Assembly (NCBI RefSeq): GCF_016743815.1
Contig: NZ_CP061035.1
Location: 3,779,001-3,843,000 of the forward strand
Source of the DNA: Sphingomonas aliaeris
GTDB lineage: Bacteria; Pseudomonadota; Alphaproteobacteria; Sphingomonadales; Sphingomonadaceae
DNA: 64,000 nucleotides
Direction: 5' to 3'
A model generated the notes under the pieces. It made no database searches. It had not been told where the DNA came from and saw only the letters and a program-made list of their open reading frames with translations. The position numbers and the translations under genes were made by a program. Shown in pieces: positions 21,000 through 29,717 of this stretch (position 1 is its first letter; each line of letters opens with the position of its first letter).

Positions 21000-21233
21000 A
21001 TGATCGCACCGCCCGAAATCCTCCGCGTCTCCCACAAGCGTAACGCCTGCGATGGCGCGACCGATATCGCCGGGGGCGCGACGCTCGGCCATCCGCGCGT
21101 CTTCCTCGAAATCGACGAGAGCGGCTATGTAGATTGCGGCTATTGCGACCGGCGATTCGTGTTGATCGGTGGCCCTGCGGACGGTGCCAACCAGGCCAAG
21201 TTGCACGATCACGGGGACGGCGCAGGCCTGTGA
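21000..21233 (+). CDS. Zinc-finger domain protein related to NDUFS6
   Basis: This 77-residue protein has a C-H-C-C arrangement: Cys17, His31 ([10 protein letters not shown]), and Cys46-x-x-Cys49 in [13 protein letters not shown]. This matches the zf-CHCC family, which includes the NDUFS6 accessory subunit of mitochondrial complex I; alphaproteobacterial members are thought to be complex I related. No nuo genes are in the window. The stop overlaps the GTG start of the DUF3224 gene. Confidence 0.85.
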   Translation: MIAPPEILRVSHKRNACDGATDIAGGATLGHPRVFLEIDESGYVDCGYCDRRFVLIGGPADGANQAKLHDHGDGAGL

Positions 21234-21712
21234 GGCGCGCTGCGGCGCTCTTACTGCCGTTCGTCCTGCTTGCTGCTGCGCCCGCTCCCGAAGGAATGAC
21301 GATGAAGCACGCCACCGGCACGTTCGAGGTTAAGATGACGCCCGAGGCGCAGGCGCCGGCTTCCGACGACGGCCTGCCGACCAGCCGGCTGGGTATCGCT
21401 AAGACGTTCAGCGGCGATCTGACGGGAACCGCGACGGGCACGATGCTCGCGGCGGGCGAGCCCAAACCGGGGTTACCCGCAGGCTATGTCGCGATCGATC
21501 AGGTCCATGGCACGCTGGAAGGACGTACCGGCGGTTTCCTCATGCTCCATCGCGGCACGATCGATCCGGCGGGTAAGGCAGACCTCAGCGTCATCATCTC
21601 GCCGGGAAGCGGTACCGGTGCGCTGGCCGGGATAGCGGGCACCTTCTCGATCGAAATGAAAGAGGGCAAGCACTTCTACGATCTCGCCTACACCCTGCCG
21701 GCCAAATCCTGA
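21230..21712 (+). CDS. DUF3224 domain protein, probably secreted
   Basis: This 160-residue protein starts at a GTG overlapping the previous stop. The N-terminus [20 protein letters not shown] looks like a signal peptide, so a periplasmic location is likely. The rest ([50 protein letters not shown]) is the beta-rich DUF3224 pattern, related to allene-oxide-cyclase-like barrels. No catalytic function is established. If the signal peptide is not used, translation could begin at an internal ATG near 21299. Confidence 0.8.
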   Translation: MRRAAALLLPFVLLAAAPAPEGMTMKHATGTFEVKMTPEAQAPASDDGLPTSRLGIAKTFSGDLTGTATGTMLAAGEPKPGLPAGYVAIDQVHGTLEGRTGGFLMLHRGTIDPAGKADLSVIISPGSGTGALAGIAGTFSIEMKEGKHFYDLAYTLPAKS

Positions 21713-21769
21713 CCTTGTGACTTGTCACGCCCCATTTACGGCGGCACCCGTCACTCCTATCTTGATGGG

Positions 21770-23200
21770 ATGACAGCGACATCAGATCCCCGCGCCTTCC
21801 TGTATCATGACGGTCAGCTCGACCCTGCGGAGGCGCAGCGCCTTACCGCGCAGGTGCTGGGCAAGGCCGATGACGGCGAGCTTTACCTCCAGTACCGCAA
21901 GTCCGAGGCGTTCGGCTTCGACGACGGACGGCTGAAGACGGCCAGCTACGATACGCAGTCCGGCTTCGGCCTTCGCGCCGTTTCTGGCGAGACGACCGCG
22001 TTCGCCCATGCCAACGAACTGTCCGCGGCCGCGATCCTGCGCGCGGGCGAGACGATGGCCCTTATCGATCCCGCGACCGGTGCGAAGGCCGGTCCGCCGC
22101 AGGGAACGAACCGCCACCTCTACACTGATGCCGATCCGCTTGATCTCGTGCCGTTCGCCGACAAGGTGAATCTGTGTCAGACGATCGACGCTGCGGCGCG
22201 GGCACGCGATCCGCGCGTGGCGCAGGTTTCGGTCTCGCTGATGGGATCGTGGAGCGTGGTCGAGATCGTTCGCCCAGACGGCTTCGTCGCCACCGACATC
22301 CGCCCCCTCGTTCGCCTCAACGTATCGATCGTCGTCGAACGCGACGGACGGCGCGAAACGGGCAGTTTCGGGATCGGCGGTCGCTACCTCTATCACGATC
22401 TGATGCAGCCCGAGACGTGGAACCGCGCGATCGACGAAGCACTGGCCCAGGCTGTCGTCAATCTCGACTCGGTCGCCGCGCCGGCTGGCGAGATGACCGT
22501 CCTGCTCGGCCCGGGCTGGCCCGGCATCCTTCTGCACGAGGCGATCGGCCACGGGCTAGAGGGCGATTTCAATCGCAAGGGCACGTCTGCATTCTCCGGC
22601 CGGATCGGCGAGCGAGTCGCGGCGCCGGGCGTCACCGTGGTGGATGACGGGTCGATCGCAGACCGTCGCGGCTCGCTGAGCATCGACGACGAAGGCACGC
22701 CGACGCAGGAGAATATCCTGATCGAGGACGGTATCCTGAAGGGCTATATCCACGATCGCCTGAACGCGCGGCTTATGGGCGTCGCGCCAACCGGCAACGG
22801 GCGCCGCGAAAGTTTCCAGCACGCGCCGATGCCACGCATGACCAACACCTTCATGCGCGGCGGTCGCGACGATCCAGCGGAACTGCTGTCCCGCGTCAAG
22901 AATGGTATCTTCGCCAAGAGCTTCGGCGGCGGTCAGGTGGATATCGTCTCGGGCAAGTTCGTGTTCAGCTGCACCGAGGCCTACAAGATCGAGAATGGCC
23001 GGCTCGGTGCGCCGATCAAGGGTGCGACGTTGATCGGCGACGGGCCGAGCGCACTGACGAAGGTGATCGGGATCGGCAACGATTTCGCGCTGGATGAAGG
23101 CGTCGGCATGTGCGGCAAGGGCGGACAGAGCGTCCCGGCCGGCGTCGGTCAGCCGACTATTCTCATGAGCGGACTGACCGTTGGGGGTACTGCCGTCTAA
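21770..23200 (+). CDS. tldD: Metalloprotease TldD
   Basis: TldD is one half of the TldD/TldE zinc protease, which processes peptides such as microcin B17 and the CcdA antitoxin. The 476-residue protein carries the HExxxH zinc motif in LLHEAIGHGLEGDFNRKG, with His256 first, and the C-terminal VGMCGKGGQSVPAGVGQPTI ending typical of the catalytic subunit. The ATG at 21770 starts MTATSDPRAF; an in-frame upstream start lacks conserved sequence. tldE (pmbA) is not in the window. Confidence 0.95.
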   Translation: MTATSDPRAFLYHDGQLDPAEAQRLTAQVLGKADDGELYLQYRKSEAFGFDDGRLKTASYDTQSGFGLRAVSGETTAFAHANELSAAAILRAGETMALIDPATGAKAGPPQGTNRHLYTDADPLDLVPFADKVNLCQTIDAAARARDPRVAQVSVSLMGSWSVVEIVRPDGFVATDIRPLVRLNVSIVVERDGRRETGSFGIGGRYLYHDLMQPETWNRAIDEALAQAVVNLDSVAAPAGEMTVLLGPGWPGILLHEAIGHGLEGDFNRKGTSAFSGRIGERVAAPGVTVVDDGSIADRRGSLSIDDEGTPTQENILIEDGILKGYIHDRLNARLMGVAPTGNGRRESFQHAPMPRMTNTFMRGGRDDPAELLSRVKNGIFAKSFGGGQVDIVSGKFVFSCTEAYKIENGRLGAPIKGATLIGDGPSALTKVIGIGNDFALDEGVGMCGKGGQSVPAGVGQPTILMSGLTVGGTAV

Positions 23201-23215
23201 CGGACGGGGCGGCGG

Positions 23216-23472
23216 TCAGGCGGTCACCGAATAGGTGGTCGCCTTCTCCGCTACCTCGTGACGCACGACGCCAGGCGCGTAGGATATGACGCGTGGCGCT
23301 TTTTTCCCCTGTTCTTCGGCCGCGGTCGCGACCGGGGGGCGGGCACGTCGCTTGTCTCGGACGGCCGGGCGGGATCGATATCCTTCTTTGCCAGTTCGAC
23401 TTCGGCACCAGTCAGGCAGGCATAGCCCTTGACCACCACAGGCAGCGGGAAGGCGATGGGATCGATCGACAT
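23216..23472 (-). CDS. Small hypothetical protein, frameshifted in a C6 run
   Basis: The gene starts with a strong ribosome-binding site (AAAGGGGAAAG) and MSIDPIAFPLPVVVKGYACL. Read literally it stops at 23251 after 73 residues with a basic tail. Adding one C to the coding-strand C6 run (plus-strand G6 at 23334-23339) gives SDVPAPPVATAAEEQGKKAP followed by RVISYAPGVVRHEVAEKATT and a stop at 23216: exactly 85 residues, ending 15 bases from the convergent tldD stop. I do not recognise the family. The restored tail looks far more protein-like than the literal one. Confidence 0.6.
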
Positions 23473-23603
23473 GGTACTTTCCCCTTTGTGGGAAGAGGGA
23501 CGTTTCGATCGTGAAGGTCTCACATCGTCTTTGCCAAGGAATTGAAGCATCGCGTTACCGCAGCCGTAACGACTTTTACTGAAACGACTTGGGATCGACC
23601 GAC

Positions 23604-23807
23604 ATGAGCTTGACCGAACTCGGCCGATACAATCGCAATGAAGCGCACATCCTGATCGGACGCCTTGAATCGGAAGGCATTCCTGCGATCGCATTCGACG
23701 GTGAAACCAGCATTGGCGACGGGAGTTATCTGTTCATCCCCGTGCGCGTGATGGTCGACGAAGACGATCTCGAGATTGCCCGCAGGATTGTCGCCGACTC
23801 TGCCTGA
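23604..23807 (+). CDS. DUF2007 small putative signal-transducing protein
   Basis: This 67-residue protein, MSLTELGRYNRNEAHILIGR through PVRVMVDEDDLEIARRI, matches the DUF2007 pattern: an N-terminal strand, a helix for segment selection (LIGRLESEGIPAIAF) and a conserved acidic VDEDDLEIAR. Members are related to PII-like/ferredoxin-fold domains and their role is unproven. It lies upstream of the sigma-54 promoter of glnK, in the same direction. Confidence 0.72.
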   Translation: MSLTELGRYNRNEAHILIGRLESEGIPAIAFDGETSIGDGSYLFIPVRVMVDEDDLEIARRIVADSA

Positions 23808-23910
23808 TTCTCGGGCAGATGTTCGCAACTGCACAAAATTTTACCTCTCGTTAAGCTTTTTAGGAGGCGTTTTCGCGGTCTCCGCGCCCGAATCCGCGTC
23901 GTTTCGACTC

Positions 23911-23926
23911 TGGCACGACGATTGCT
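23911..23926 (+). promoter_or_regulatory. Sigma-54 (RpoN) promoter of glnK-amtB
   Basis: TGGCAC-GACGA-TTGCT matches the -24/-12 consensus TGGCAC-N5-TTGCW at every defined position and lies 34 bases before the glnK ATG. A TGCAC half-site at 23830-23834 could be part of an NtrC enhancer, but no complete dyad is visible. Confidence 0.85.
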
Positions 23927-23960
23927 GTGTAATCCCCGGGACAATCAGAAGGGGGCGTGC

Positions 23961-24299
23961 ATGAAGCTCGTCATTGCCATCATCAAACCGTTCAAGCTGG
24001 ACGAAGTGCGCGAGGCGCTGACGGAGATCGGCGTCGCGGGCATGACCGTGACGGAAGTGAAGGGCTTCGGTCGCCAGAAGGGCCAGACCGAAATCTATCG
24101 CGGTGCCGAATACAGCACGAACATGGTGCCGAAGATCAAGATCGAGATCGTCTGCGCCACCGATCTCGCGGCGCGCGTCGTCGAAACGGTTCAGGCCTCC
24201 GCCAACACCGGCGCGATCGGCGATGGCAAGATCTTCGTCCTCGATGTCGGGCAGGCGGTGCGGATCCGCACCGGCGAAACCGACAACACCGCGCTGTGA
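23961..24299 (+). CDS. glnK: Nitrogen regulatory protein PII (GlnK type)
   Basis: This 112-residue PII protein begins MKLVIAIIKPFKLDEVREAL. It has the T-loop GQTEIYRGAEYSTNMVPK with the uridylylation site Tyr51, and ends with IFVLDVGQAVRIRTGETDN. PII proteins sense 2-oxoglutarate and ATP/ADP; GlnK blocks AmtB when ammonium is plentiful. The operon position directly before amtB, and the sigma-54 promoter in front, favour GlnK over GlnB. Confidence 0.95.
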   Translation: MKLVIAIIKPFKLDEVREALTEIGVAGMTVTEVKGFGRQKGQTEIYRGAEYSTNMVPKIKIEIVCATDLAARVVETVQASANTGAIGDGKIFVLDVGQAVRIRTGETDNTAL

Positions 24300-24325
24300 G
24301 CGCCCGAGACATTGTGGGGGTAACG

Positions 24326-25768
24326 ATGGATTCCAAACTGAGACTGGCTGGAATATTGGGCGCGGGGGCGACGATGGTCGCCGCCATTCCCGCCTTTGCC
24401 AACACCGTCGCCGCTGCGGCCGATGCCGCGCCTGCGATCGCGGCGGTGGTGCCGACCGATGCGATGGTCAGCAAGGGTGACGTCGCGTGGATGCTGCTGT
24501 CGGCGGCCTTCGTGCTGATGATGTCGGTGCCGGGCCTCGCCTTGTTCTACGGCGGTCTGGTCCGCACGAAGAACATGCTGTCGATCCTGATGCAGGTGCT
24601 GACGATCGTCTGCGTCGCCGGGCTGGTCTGGTGCGCGTGGGGCTATTCGATGGCCTTCACCAATGGCGGCAGCCTCAATGCCTTTGTCGGCGGTTTTTCC
24701 AAGGTGATGCTGAAGGGCGTCGATGCGAACACCTTCGCGGCGACCTTCTCGAACGGCGTCTATTTGCCTGAAACCGTGTTCGTCGTCTTCCAGATGACCT
24801 TCGCGATGATCACCCCCGCGCTGATCGTCGGGGCCTTCGCCGAACGCGTGAAGTTCACGCCGCTGATCATCTTCGTCGTCGCCTGGCTGACGCTCGTCTA
24901 CTTCCCGATGGCGCACATGGTCTGGTACTGGCCGGGCCCGGATTTCACCGCCGGCCTGCCCGACGATCACGGCTATCTCTGGGGCTTGGGCGCGCTCGAC
25001 TTCGCCGGCGGGACCGTCGTGCACATCAATGCGGGCATCGCCGGGCTGGTCGGCTGCATCGTGATCGGCAAGCGCGTTGGGTATCAGACGGATCCCATGC
25101 CGCCGCATTCGCTGACAATGACGATGATCGGCGCGTCCCTGCTATGGGTCGGCTGGTTCGGTTTCAACGCCGGTTCCAACCTCGAAGCCAACAAGTTCGC
25201 CGCGCTCGCCTTCATCAACACGATGACGGCCACTGCCGCCGCCGGCGTGATGTGGGCGGTGATCGAACAGGTCGTCCACAAGAAGCCGTCGCTGCTGGGC
25301 GCAGCCTCGGGTGTCGTCGCCGGTCTGGTCGCGATCACCCCGGCCGCCGGTTTCGCCAACCCGATGACCTCGATCCTGCTTGGCGCCGTCGCTTCGATCG
25401 TCTGCTTCTTCTTCGTCACCACCGTGAAGAAGAAGTTCAAGTATGACGATACGCTGGACGTGTTCGGCATCCACTGCGTCGGCGGCATCATCGGTGCGCT
25501 CGGCACCGCGATCGTCGCCAACCCCGCTTATGGCGGACAGGGCTGGATGGACTTCACCGTCCTGCCGGCGGTTCCCGGCACGTACGACATGGGCGCGCAG
25601 ATCCTGACCCAGGCGAAGGCCGTCGGGCTGACGCTGCTGCTCTCGGGTGGCGTCTCGGCGATCCTGTTCCTGATCCTGAAGCACACGATCGGGCTGCGTC
25701 CCTCCGTCGAGGTCGAGCAGGAAGGCCTCGACATCAACGAACACGGCGAACGCGCCTATAATTATTGA
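24326..25768 (+). CDS. amtB: Ammonium transporter
   Basis: This 480-residue Amt/MEP channel has an N-terminal signal-like segment and 11 membrane helices. The pore histidines lie in FAGGTVVHINAGIAGLVG and DVFGIHCVGGIIGALGT, and GLALFYGGLVRTKN and GFNAGSNLEAN are family hallmarks. The C-terminal tail (VEVEQEGLDINEHGE) is the part that couples to GlnK. It begins 26 bases after glnK under the shared sigma-54 promoter and ends at a strong terminator. Confidence 0.96.
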   Translation: MDSKLRLAGILGAGATMVAAIPAFANTVAAAADAAPAIAAVVPTDAMVSKGDVAWMLLSAAFVLMMSVPGLALFYGGLVRTKNMLSILMQVLTIVCVAGLVWCAWGYSMAFTNGGSLNAFVGGFSKVMLKGVDANTFAATFSNGVYLPETVFVVFQMTFAMITPALIVGAFAERVKFTPLIIFVVAWLTLVYFPMAHMVWYWPGPDFTAGLPDDHGYLWGLGALDFAGGTVVHINAGIAGLVGCIVIGKRVGYQTDPMPPHSLTMTMIGASLLWVGWFGFNAGSNLEANKFAALAFINTMTATAAAGVMWAVIEQVVHKKPSLLGAASGVVAGLVAITPAAGFANPMTSILLGAVASIVCFFFVTTVKKKFKYDDTLDVFGIHCVGGIIGALGTAIVANPAYGGQGWMDFTVLPAVPGTYDMGAQILTQAKAVGLTLLLSGGVSAILFLILKHTIGLRPSVEVEQEGLDINEHGERAYNY

Positions 25769-25832
25769 CCTTATCGGGGCGCTGGCCAGCAGAGTCGGCG
25801 CCCCCACGATGTTCCTCCTGCGGACAACCTTA

Positions 25833-25862
25833 GGCCGGTGCGGCAACGCACCGGCCCTTTTT
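25833..25862 (+). terminator. Rho-independent terminator after amtB
   Basis: A perfect 10-bp stem, GGCCGGTGCG and CGCACCGGCC, with a GCAA tetraloop is followed by CTTTTT. It lies 64 bases after the amtB stop and closes the glnK-amtB operon. Confidence 0.9.
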
Positions 25863-25895
25863 CGCGCAAAAAGGCGTGCGGTCCGCCCGGCAGGA

Positions 25896-26066
25896 TCAGG
25901 CTGGCGGCTGTCCCGGATCGTCGGCGACCGTATCTTCGACCGGCCCTTCCGCCCGCCGCCGCTGCCAATATCGCGCCGCCAGCGTGGCACCGAGAATGTA
26001 TCCTCCCGGCGCGAGCAGGATCACCGCCGCGAGTCCGGCCTTTTTGAGCGTATCGTTCTTATCCAC
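25896..26066 (-). CDS. Putative small membrane protein
   Basis: This 56-residue frame has a GTG start: MDKNDTLKKAGLAAVILLAP, then GGYILGATLAARYWQRRRAE and an acidic tail ending PGQPPA. One hydrophobic helix (about residues 11-31) is flanked by basic residues, a normal small inner-membrane protein layout. The ribosome-binding site is weak and I know no family. It faces the amtB terminator. The rest of the 425-base amtB/GMC gap shows nothing further. Confidence 0.5.
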   Translation of the reverse strand: MDKNDTLKKAGLAAVILLAPGGYILGATLAARYWQRRRAEGPVEDTVADDPGQPPA

Positions 26067-26193
26067 GCGCCGACCGATAGCCGATCCACCCTGAACGCAC
26101 CGTTGTTTTTACGGGACCCGGCCTTCACCACCCTATCCCGCACAGGCCGCGTCGAGCGCCGACAAACTACGCGCGCTCAACCCGGCCCCCGAT

Positions 26194-27774
26194 CTACCCC
26201 AGATCCGCCGCGACGAAGTCCGCACACCTTTCCCCGATCATGATCGACGGCGCATTCGTGTTTCCCGAAACGAGCCGCGGCATGATCGACGCATCCGCCA
26301 CGTACAGCCCCTCGACGCCACGCACGCGCAGCCGGGGATCGCACACTGCATCCTCGTCCGCCCCCATTCGCGCGGTCCCCACCGGGTGATAGATGGTGTC
26401 CGACCGTGCCCGGATCAGCGCATCCAGCGCAGCGTCATCGTCGATCGCGAACGGATACCGGTCGCGGGGCCGGTGCGAACTCAGCGGCGGCGTCTGGACG
26501 ATGCGGTACATCGCCCGGATTCCCTGCTTCAGCAGTGTCATGTCGCGCGGATCGGTGAGGAAGGCGGGATCGATCAAAGGCGCGTCATGCGCGTCGGCGG
26601 ATCGCAGCCGTACCGTCCCCCGGCTTTCCGGGCGCAAAACGCAGACGTGTACGCTGAAGCCGTGCGCCTTCACCTTGGTCCGCCCGTGATCCTCCAGCAC
26701 CACTGGCACGAAATGCAGCTGGATATCGGGCGCTGGCGCATCGGCGCCGACCGTCAGGAACGCGCCCGCCTCGGCGAACGGCGTCGTCATCGTGCCGGTG
26801 CGCTTGCGGAACCACTCGATCACCGCACCCGCCATATGCAGCGTCCCCTTCAGCGACTGGCCGAGGAAGAAGTGCCCGTCCGTCTCGAACGCGCCGACAT
26901 AATCGAGATGATCCTGCAGATCGGATCCCACCGCCGGCCGATCGACACGCACGTCGATACCGAGCTCCGCCAGATGCGCGCCCGGCCCGATCCCCGACAG
27001 CATCAACAGTTGCGGCGTGCCGAACACGCCGCCGGCCATCACCACCGCACGCCGCGCCTTGACGGTCCGCTCCTGCCCACCCTGCCGATACGCCACGCCG
27101 CTCGCGCGCCCGTCCTCGAACAGCACGCGTTCGGCGATCACATCCGTCCTGATGTCCAGATTGGCGCGTTTCGTGCTCAGATAGGCACGCCCCGCGCTCC
27201 ACCGCTCGCCATTGTGCTGAGTCACCTGGAACATACCCGCCCCGTCCTGACGCGCGCCGTTGAAATCGTCACGGATCGGGATCTGCAGGTTGCGCGCCGC
27301 CTCGACGAATTCCAGCGATCCCGTATGAGGCGACGTCTGGTCCCCGACGCGCAGCGGGCCGGAATCGCCGTGATAATCGTCACCCCCGCGGGCATTGCAT
27401 TCGGCGCGCTTGAACACGGGCAGCACGTCGTCATACGACCATCCGGTGCAGCCCAAAGCCGCCCAATTATCGTAATCCCATGCATTCCCGCGCAGATACA
27501 GCATCGCGTTGATCGCGCTCGATCCGCCCAGCCCACGCCCGCGCGGCTGGAAACCGGTTCGCCCGTTCAGCTCGGCCTGTGGCACGGTATCGAACCGCCA
27601 GTTGGTCTTGTCGGTCTGGAACGGGATGAAGCCGGGGACGCGCGTGCGATACCCCGTATTGGTGCCGCCCGCTTCCAGCAGGACGACCGAATAGCGTCCG
27701 TTCTCGCTCAGCCGGCCGGCGGCGGCGCTCCCGCCAGACCCTCCGCCGACGACGACGATATCGGCTTCTTCCAT
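26194..27774 (-). CDS. GMC-family FAD oxidoreductase (choline dehydrogenase-like)
   Basis: This 526-residue flavoprotein opens with the ADP-binding motif DIVVVGGGSGGSAAAGRL. It has the GMC signature GRGLGGSSAINAMLYLRG, the second signature GVFGTPQLLMLSGIGP, and the C-terminal active-site region YHPVGTARMG with VADASIMPRLVSGNTNAPS. It oxidises an alcohol substrate that cannot be named from sequence. The start lies inside the 3' end of the upstream sterol-desaturase-family gene (67-base overlap), so the two are probably co-expressed. Confidence 0.9.
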   Translation of the reverse strand: MEEADIVVVGGGSGGSAAAGRLSENGRYSVVLLEAGGTNTGYRTRVPGFIPFQTDKTNWRFDTVPQAELNGRTGFQPRGRGLGGSSAINAMLYLRGNAWDYDNWAALGCTGWSYDDVLPVFKRAECNARGGDDYHGDSGPLRVGDQTSPHTGSLEFVEAARNLQIPIRDDFNGARQDGAGMFQVTQHNGERWSAGRAYLSTKRANLDIRTDVIAERVLFEDGRASGVAYRQGGQERTVKARRAVVMAGGVFGTPQLLMLSGIGPGAHLAELGIDVRVDRPAVGSDLQDHLDYVGAFETDGHFFLGQSLKGTLHMAGAVIEWFRKRTGTMTTPFAEAGAFLTVGADAPAPDIQLHFVPVVLEDHGRTKVKAHGFSVHVCVLRPESRGTVRLRSADAHDAPLIDPAFLTDPRDMTLLKQGIRAMYRIVQTPPLSSHRPRDRYPFAIDDDAALDALIRARSDTIYHPVGTARMGADEDAVCDPRLRVRGVEGLYVADASIMPRLVSGNTNAPSIMIGERCADFVAADLG

Positions 27775-28685
27775 TGCGCATCCCCCCTCAGGGCCCGCTG
27801 TCTTGCGGCCCATTTTTCCTTGATGATTTCCGACGTGTCGCGGCTGCCGTCATGGCTCCACCCCGGCGGTTTGATCATATAGTTCAGCTTGGCACGAATG
27901 CCGGGCGCTGCCCACACATCCTTGGCGATGCCGATCCATTCGTGGAACGCGGCCCAGAACAGGTTGAAGCTGCCCAGATTGTGCACGATGCCGTAGCGCG
28001 GCCGATCGTCGTCGCGTTCGGGCGTGAAGGTGCCGAACATCCTGTCCCAGATGATGAAGACGCCGGCATAATTGGTGTCCAGATACCGCGCGTTGGTCGC
28101 ATGGTGGACGCGGTGGTGCGACGGCGTGTTCATCACCGCCTCGAACCAGTGCGGACATTTGCCGACCGCCTCGGTATGGATCCAAAATTGATAGACCAGG
28201 TTGATCCCGGCGACGAACACCAGCATCGGCGGCGGGAACCCGATCAGCGCCAGCGGCAGCCGGAACAGGAATCCCAGGCTGATGAACCCGGTCCATGTCT
28301 GCCGCAGCGCGGTCGACAGGTTATAATGCTGGCTCGAATGGTGGATGACATGGCTCGCCCAGAACCAGCGGACCCGGTGCGCCATGCGGTGGAACACATA
28401 ATAGGCGAAATCGTCGATCACGAAGGCGATGACGAACCAGTACCAGGCATATCCGATGTCGAAGATGCGGAACTGCCACACCCACATCGCCATCGCGAAG
28501 GCGATCCCCGCGGTCAGCCCGCCCGCGATCGTACTGCCCAGCCCCAGCGACAGCGACGTCAGTGTATCCTTCGGCTCGTAACGCGAGCGGTCTCGCACGC
28601 GCGCGACGATCATCTCTACCAGCACGAGCAGGACGAAACCCGGCACGGCATATTGGACGACGTCTGGCAGCTTCTGGGACATCAT
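27708..28685 (-). CDS. Sterol desaturase / fatty acid hydroxylase family membrane protein
   Basis: This 325-residue integral membrane protein has the di-iron His clusters of the fatty-acid hydroxylase superfamily: FHRMAHR (HxxxH), HVIHHSSQHYN and HRVHHATN (HxxHH), spaced among membrane helices. Such enzymes hydroxylate or desaturate lipid, sterol or carotenoid substrates. The C-terminal tail, KEKWAARQRALRGDAQWKKP onward, overlaps the GMC gene. Pairing with an alcohol oxidase suggests successive oxidation of one lipid substrate, which is inference. Confidence 0.88.
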   Translation of the reverse strand: MMSQKLPDVVQYAVPGFVLLVLVEMIVARVRDRSRYEPKDTLTSLSLGLGSTIAGGLTAGIAFAMAMWVWQFRIFDIGYAWYWFVIAFVIDDFAYYVFHRMAHRVRWFWASHVIHHSSQHYNLSTALRQTWTGFISLGFLFRLPLALIGFPPPMLVFVAGINLVYQFWIHTEAVGKCPHWFEAVMNTPSHHRVHHATNARYLDTNYAGVFIIWDRMFGTFTPERDDDRPRYGIVHNLGSFNLFWAAFHEWIGIAKDVWAAPGIRAKLNYMIKPPGWSHDGSRDTSEIIKEKWAARQRALRGDAQWKKPISSSSAEGLAGAPPPAG

Positions 28686-28697
28686 GGCCCCGATTGC

Positions 28698-29087
28698 TTA
28701 CACCCTTGTCAGCGACGCTTCCAGTGCCCGCACATCGGCTTCCAATACGCCGAACAGCAGGACCCGCCCGAACAGGCGTTCCCCGGTCGCGACCTCGACG
28801 CCCTCGACGGCGGTGAACAGTTGCAGCGGTGGCAGCAGCCGCCGTGCCGCGACTTTGGCGCCGTGCCGCTTCAACACCGCGATCGTGCCGTTGCCCAGCA
28901 CCAGGGCAGCATTGCCGTCCATGCCGACGATCGCCGCGCGTGCCTCGAACCCGGCGAGCATGTCCTCGGCCATCTCGCGTGCCCGGTCCGCATCCCCGAT
29001 CCGCGCATCGCCCAGCCGCAGCATCCGCGCGACCCCGGCCAGCGCGAGGATCGCGAGCAGCGACCCGCCGATCTGCGTCCAGTCCAC
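28698..29087 (-). CDS. Hypothetical membrane-anchored protein
   Basis: From a GTG 11 bases after the upstream stop, this 129-residue protein has one N-terminal hydrophobic helix (IGGSLLAILALAGVARML). A soluble domain follows with GFEARAAIVGMDGNAALVLG, then LPPLQLFTAVEGVEVATGER. I do not recognise a family. It lies between the DUF442-type gene and the sterol-desaturase gene with spacings of about a dozen bases, so it is likely part of that operon. Confidence 0.65.
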   Translation of the reverse strand: MDWTQIGGSLLAILALAGVARMLRLGDARIGDADRAREMAEDMLAGFEARAAIVGMDGNAALVLGNGTIAVLKRHGAKVAARRLLPPLQLFTAVEGVEVATGERLFGRVLLFGVLEADVRALEASLTRV

Positions 29088-29098
29088 CGCGCGCCCGA

Positions 29099-29533
29099 TT
29101 ACCGGCCCGAGGCGAGCGCGTCGAGCATCGCGCGGATCCCGGTCAGATCGTATCCCGCCGCCGCCGCCTTCGCCATCAACGTATCGGGATGGTCGCCCAT
29201 CTTCGCCCGCGCCAATGCCCACAGGTTGCAACTGCGCGTCCCCGACCGGCAATAGGCCAGCACCGGCCCGTCCGCCGCCTCCAGCACATCGACCATCGCG
29301 TCCAGTTGCGGGTGCGAGAAACCGGCATGCGTCACCGGAATCGCGGCATAAGACAGCCCCGCCGCCTCCGCCGCCGCGCGCACCGCGTCACCATCCGGCT
29401 GGCCGGATTCCTCGTCGTCGGGCCGGTTGTTGACGATCGCGGTAAAGCCCGCCGCCGCGATCTCAGCGACATCTTTGGGGGTGATTTGCGGTGCGACCGA
29501 GATCGTGTCGTCGATGTGGAGGATATTGGCCAT
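29099..29533 (-). CDS. DUF442/TIGR01244-type protein tyrosine phosphatase-like domain
   Basis: This 144-residue protein begins MANILHIDDTISVAPQITPK and contains the Cys-x5-Arg loop VLAYCRSGTRSCNLWAL, typical of the small phosphatase / sulfurtransferase-like domain also found fused to BLH hydrolases. FTAIVNNRPDDEESGQP is a further family mark. The Cys and Arg of the loop are intact, so phosphatase or sulfur-transfer activity is possible. An alternative start lies four codons upstream (29545). Confidence 0.85.
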   Translation of the reverse strand: MANILHIDDTISVAPQITPKDVAEIAAAGFTAIVNNRPDDEESGQPDGDAVRAAAEAAGLSYAAIPVTHAGFSHPQLDAMVDVLEAADGPVLAYCRSGTRSCNLWALARAKMGDHPDTLMAKAAAAGYDLTGIRAMLDALASGR

Positions 29534-29595
29534 GCGCCGGATCATACCGCCCCCATGCGGGATGGGAAAGCACCGATGGGCCACGCGCCGCCCCC

Positions 29596-29670
29596 CATTC
29601 GTTTCGAGCGAAGTCGAGAAAGCGGCCCACACGCCGGACCATGTTTCTCGACTTCGCTCGAACCGAACGG
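29596..29670. repeat. REP-like palindromic element
   Basis: TTCGAGCGAAGTCGAGAAA (29603-29621) and its exact reverse complement (29644-29662) form a 19-bp inverted repeat with a 22-base spacer. The arms extend outward with mismatches. It sits in the spacer between recQ and the DUF442 gene. The core motif is one I associate with dispersed repeats in Sphingomonadaceae genomes. Confidence 0.75.
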
Positions 29671-29717
29671 AGGGAGCGAGAATGCGGATCACAGGAAGGA
29701 AAGCCCCGCCCCCAAAG

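Noticed and set aside
19980..21212. N-terminal extension of the ABC ATPase to 21212
   Set aside because: The added residues are a shadow of the divergent zinc-finger gene; the ATPase domain starts right after the ATG at 20903.
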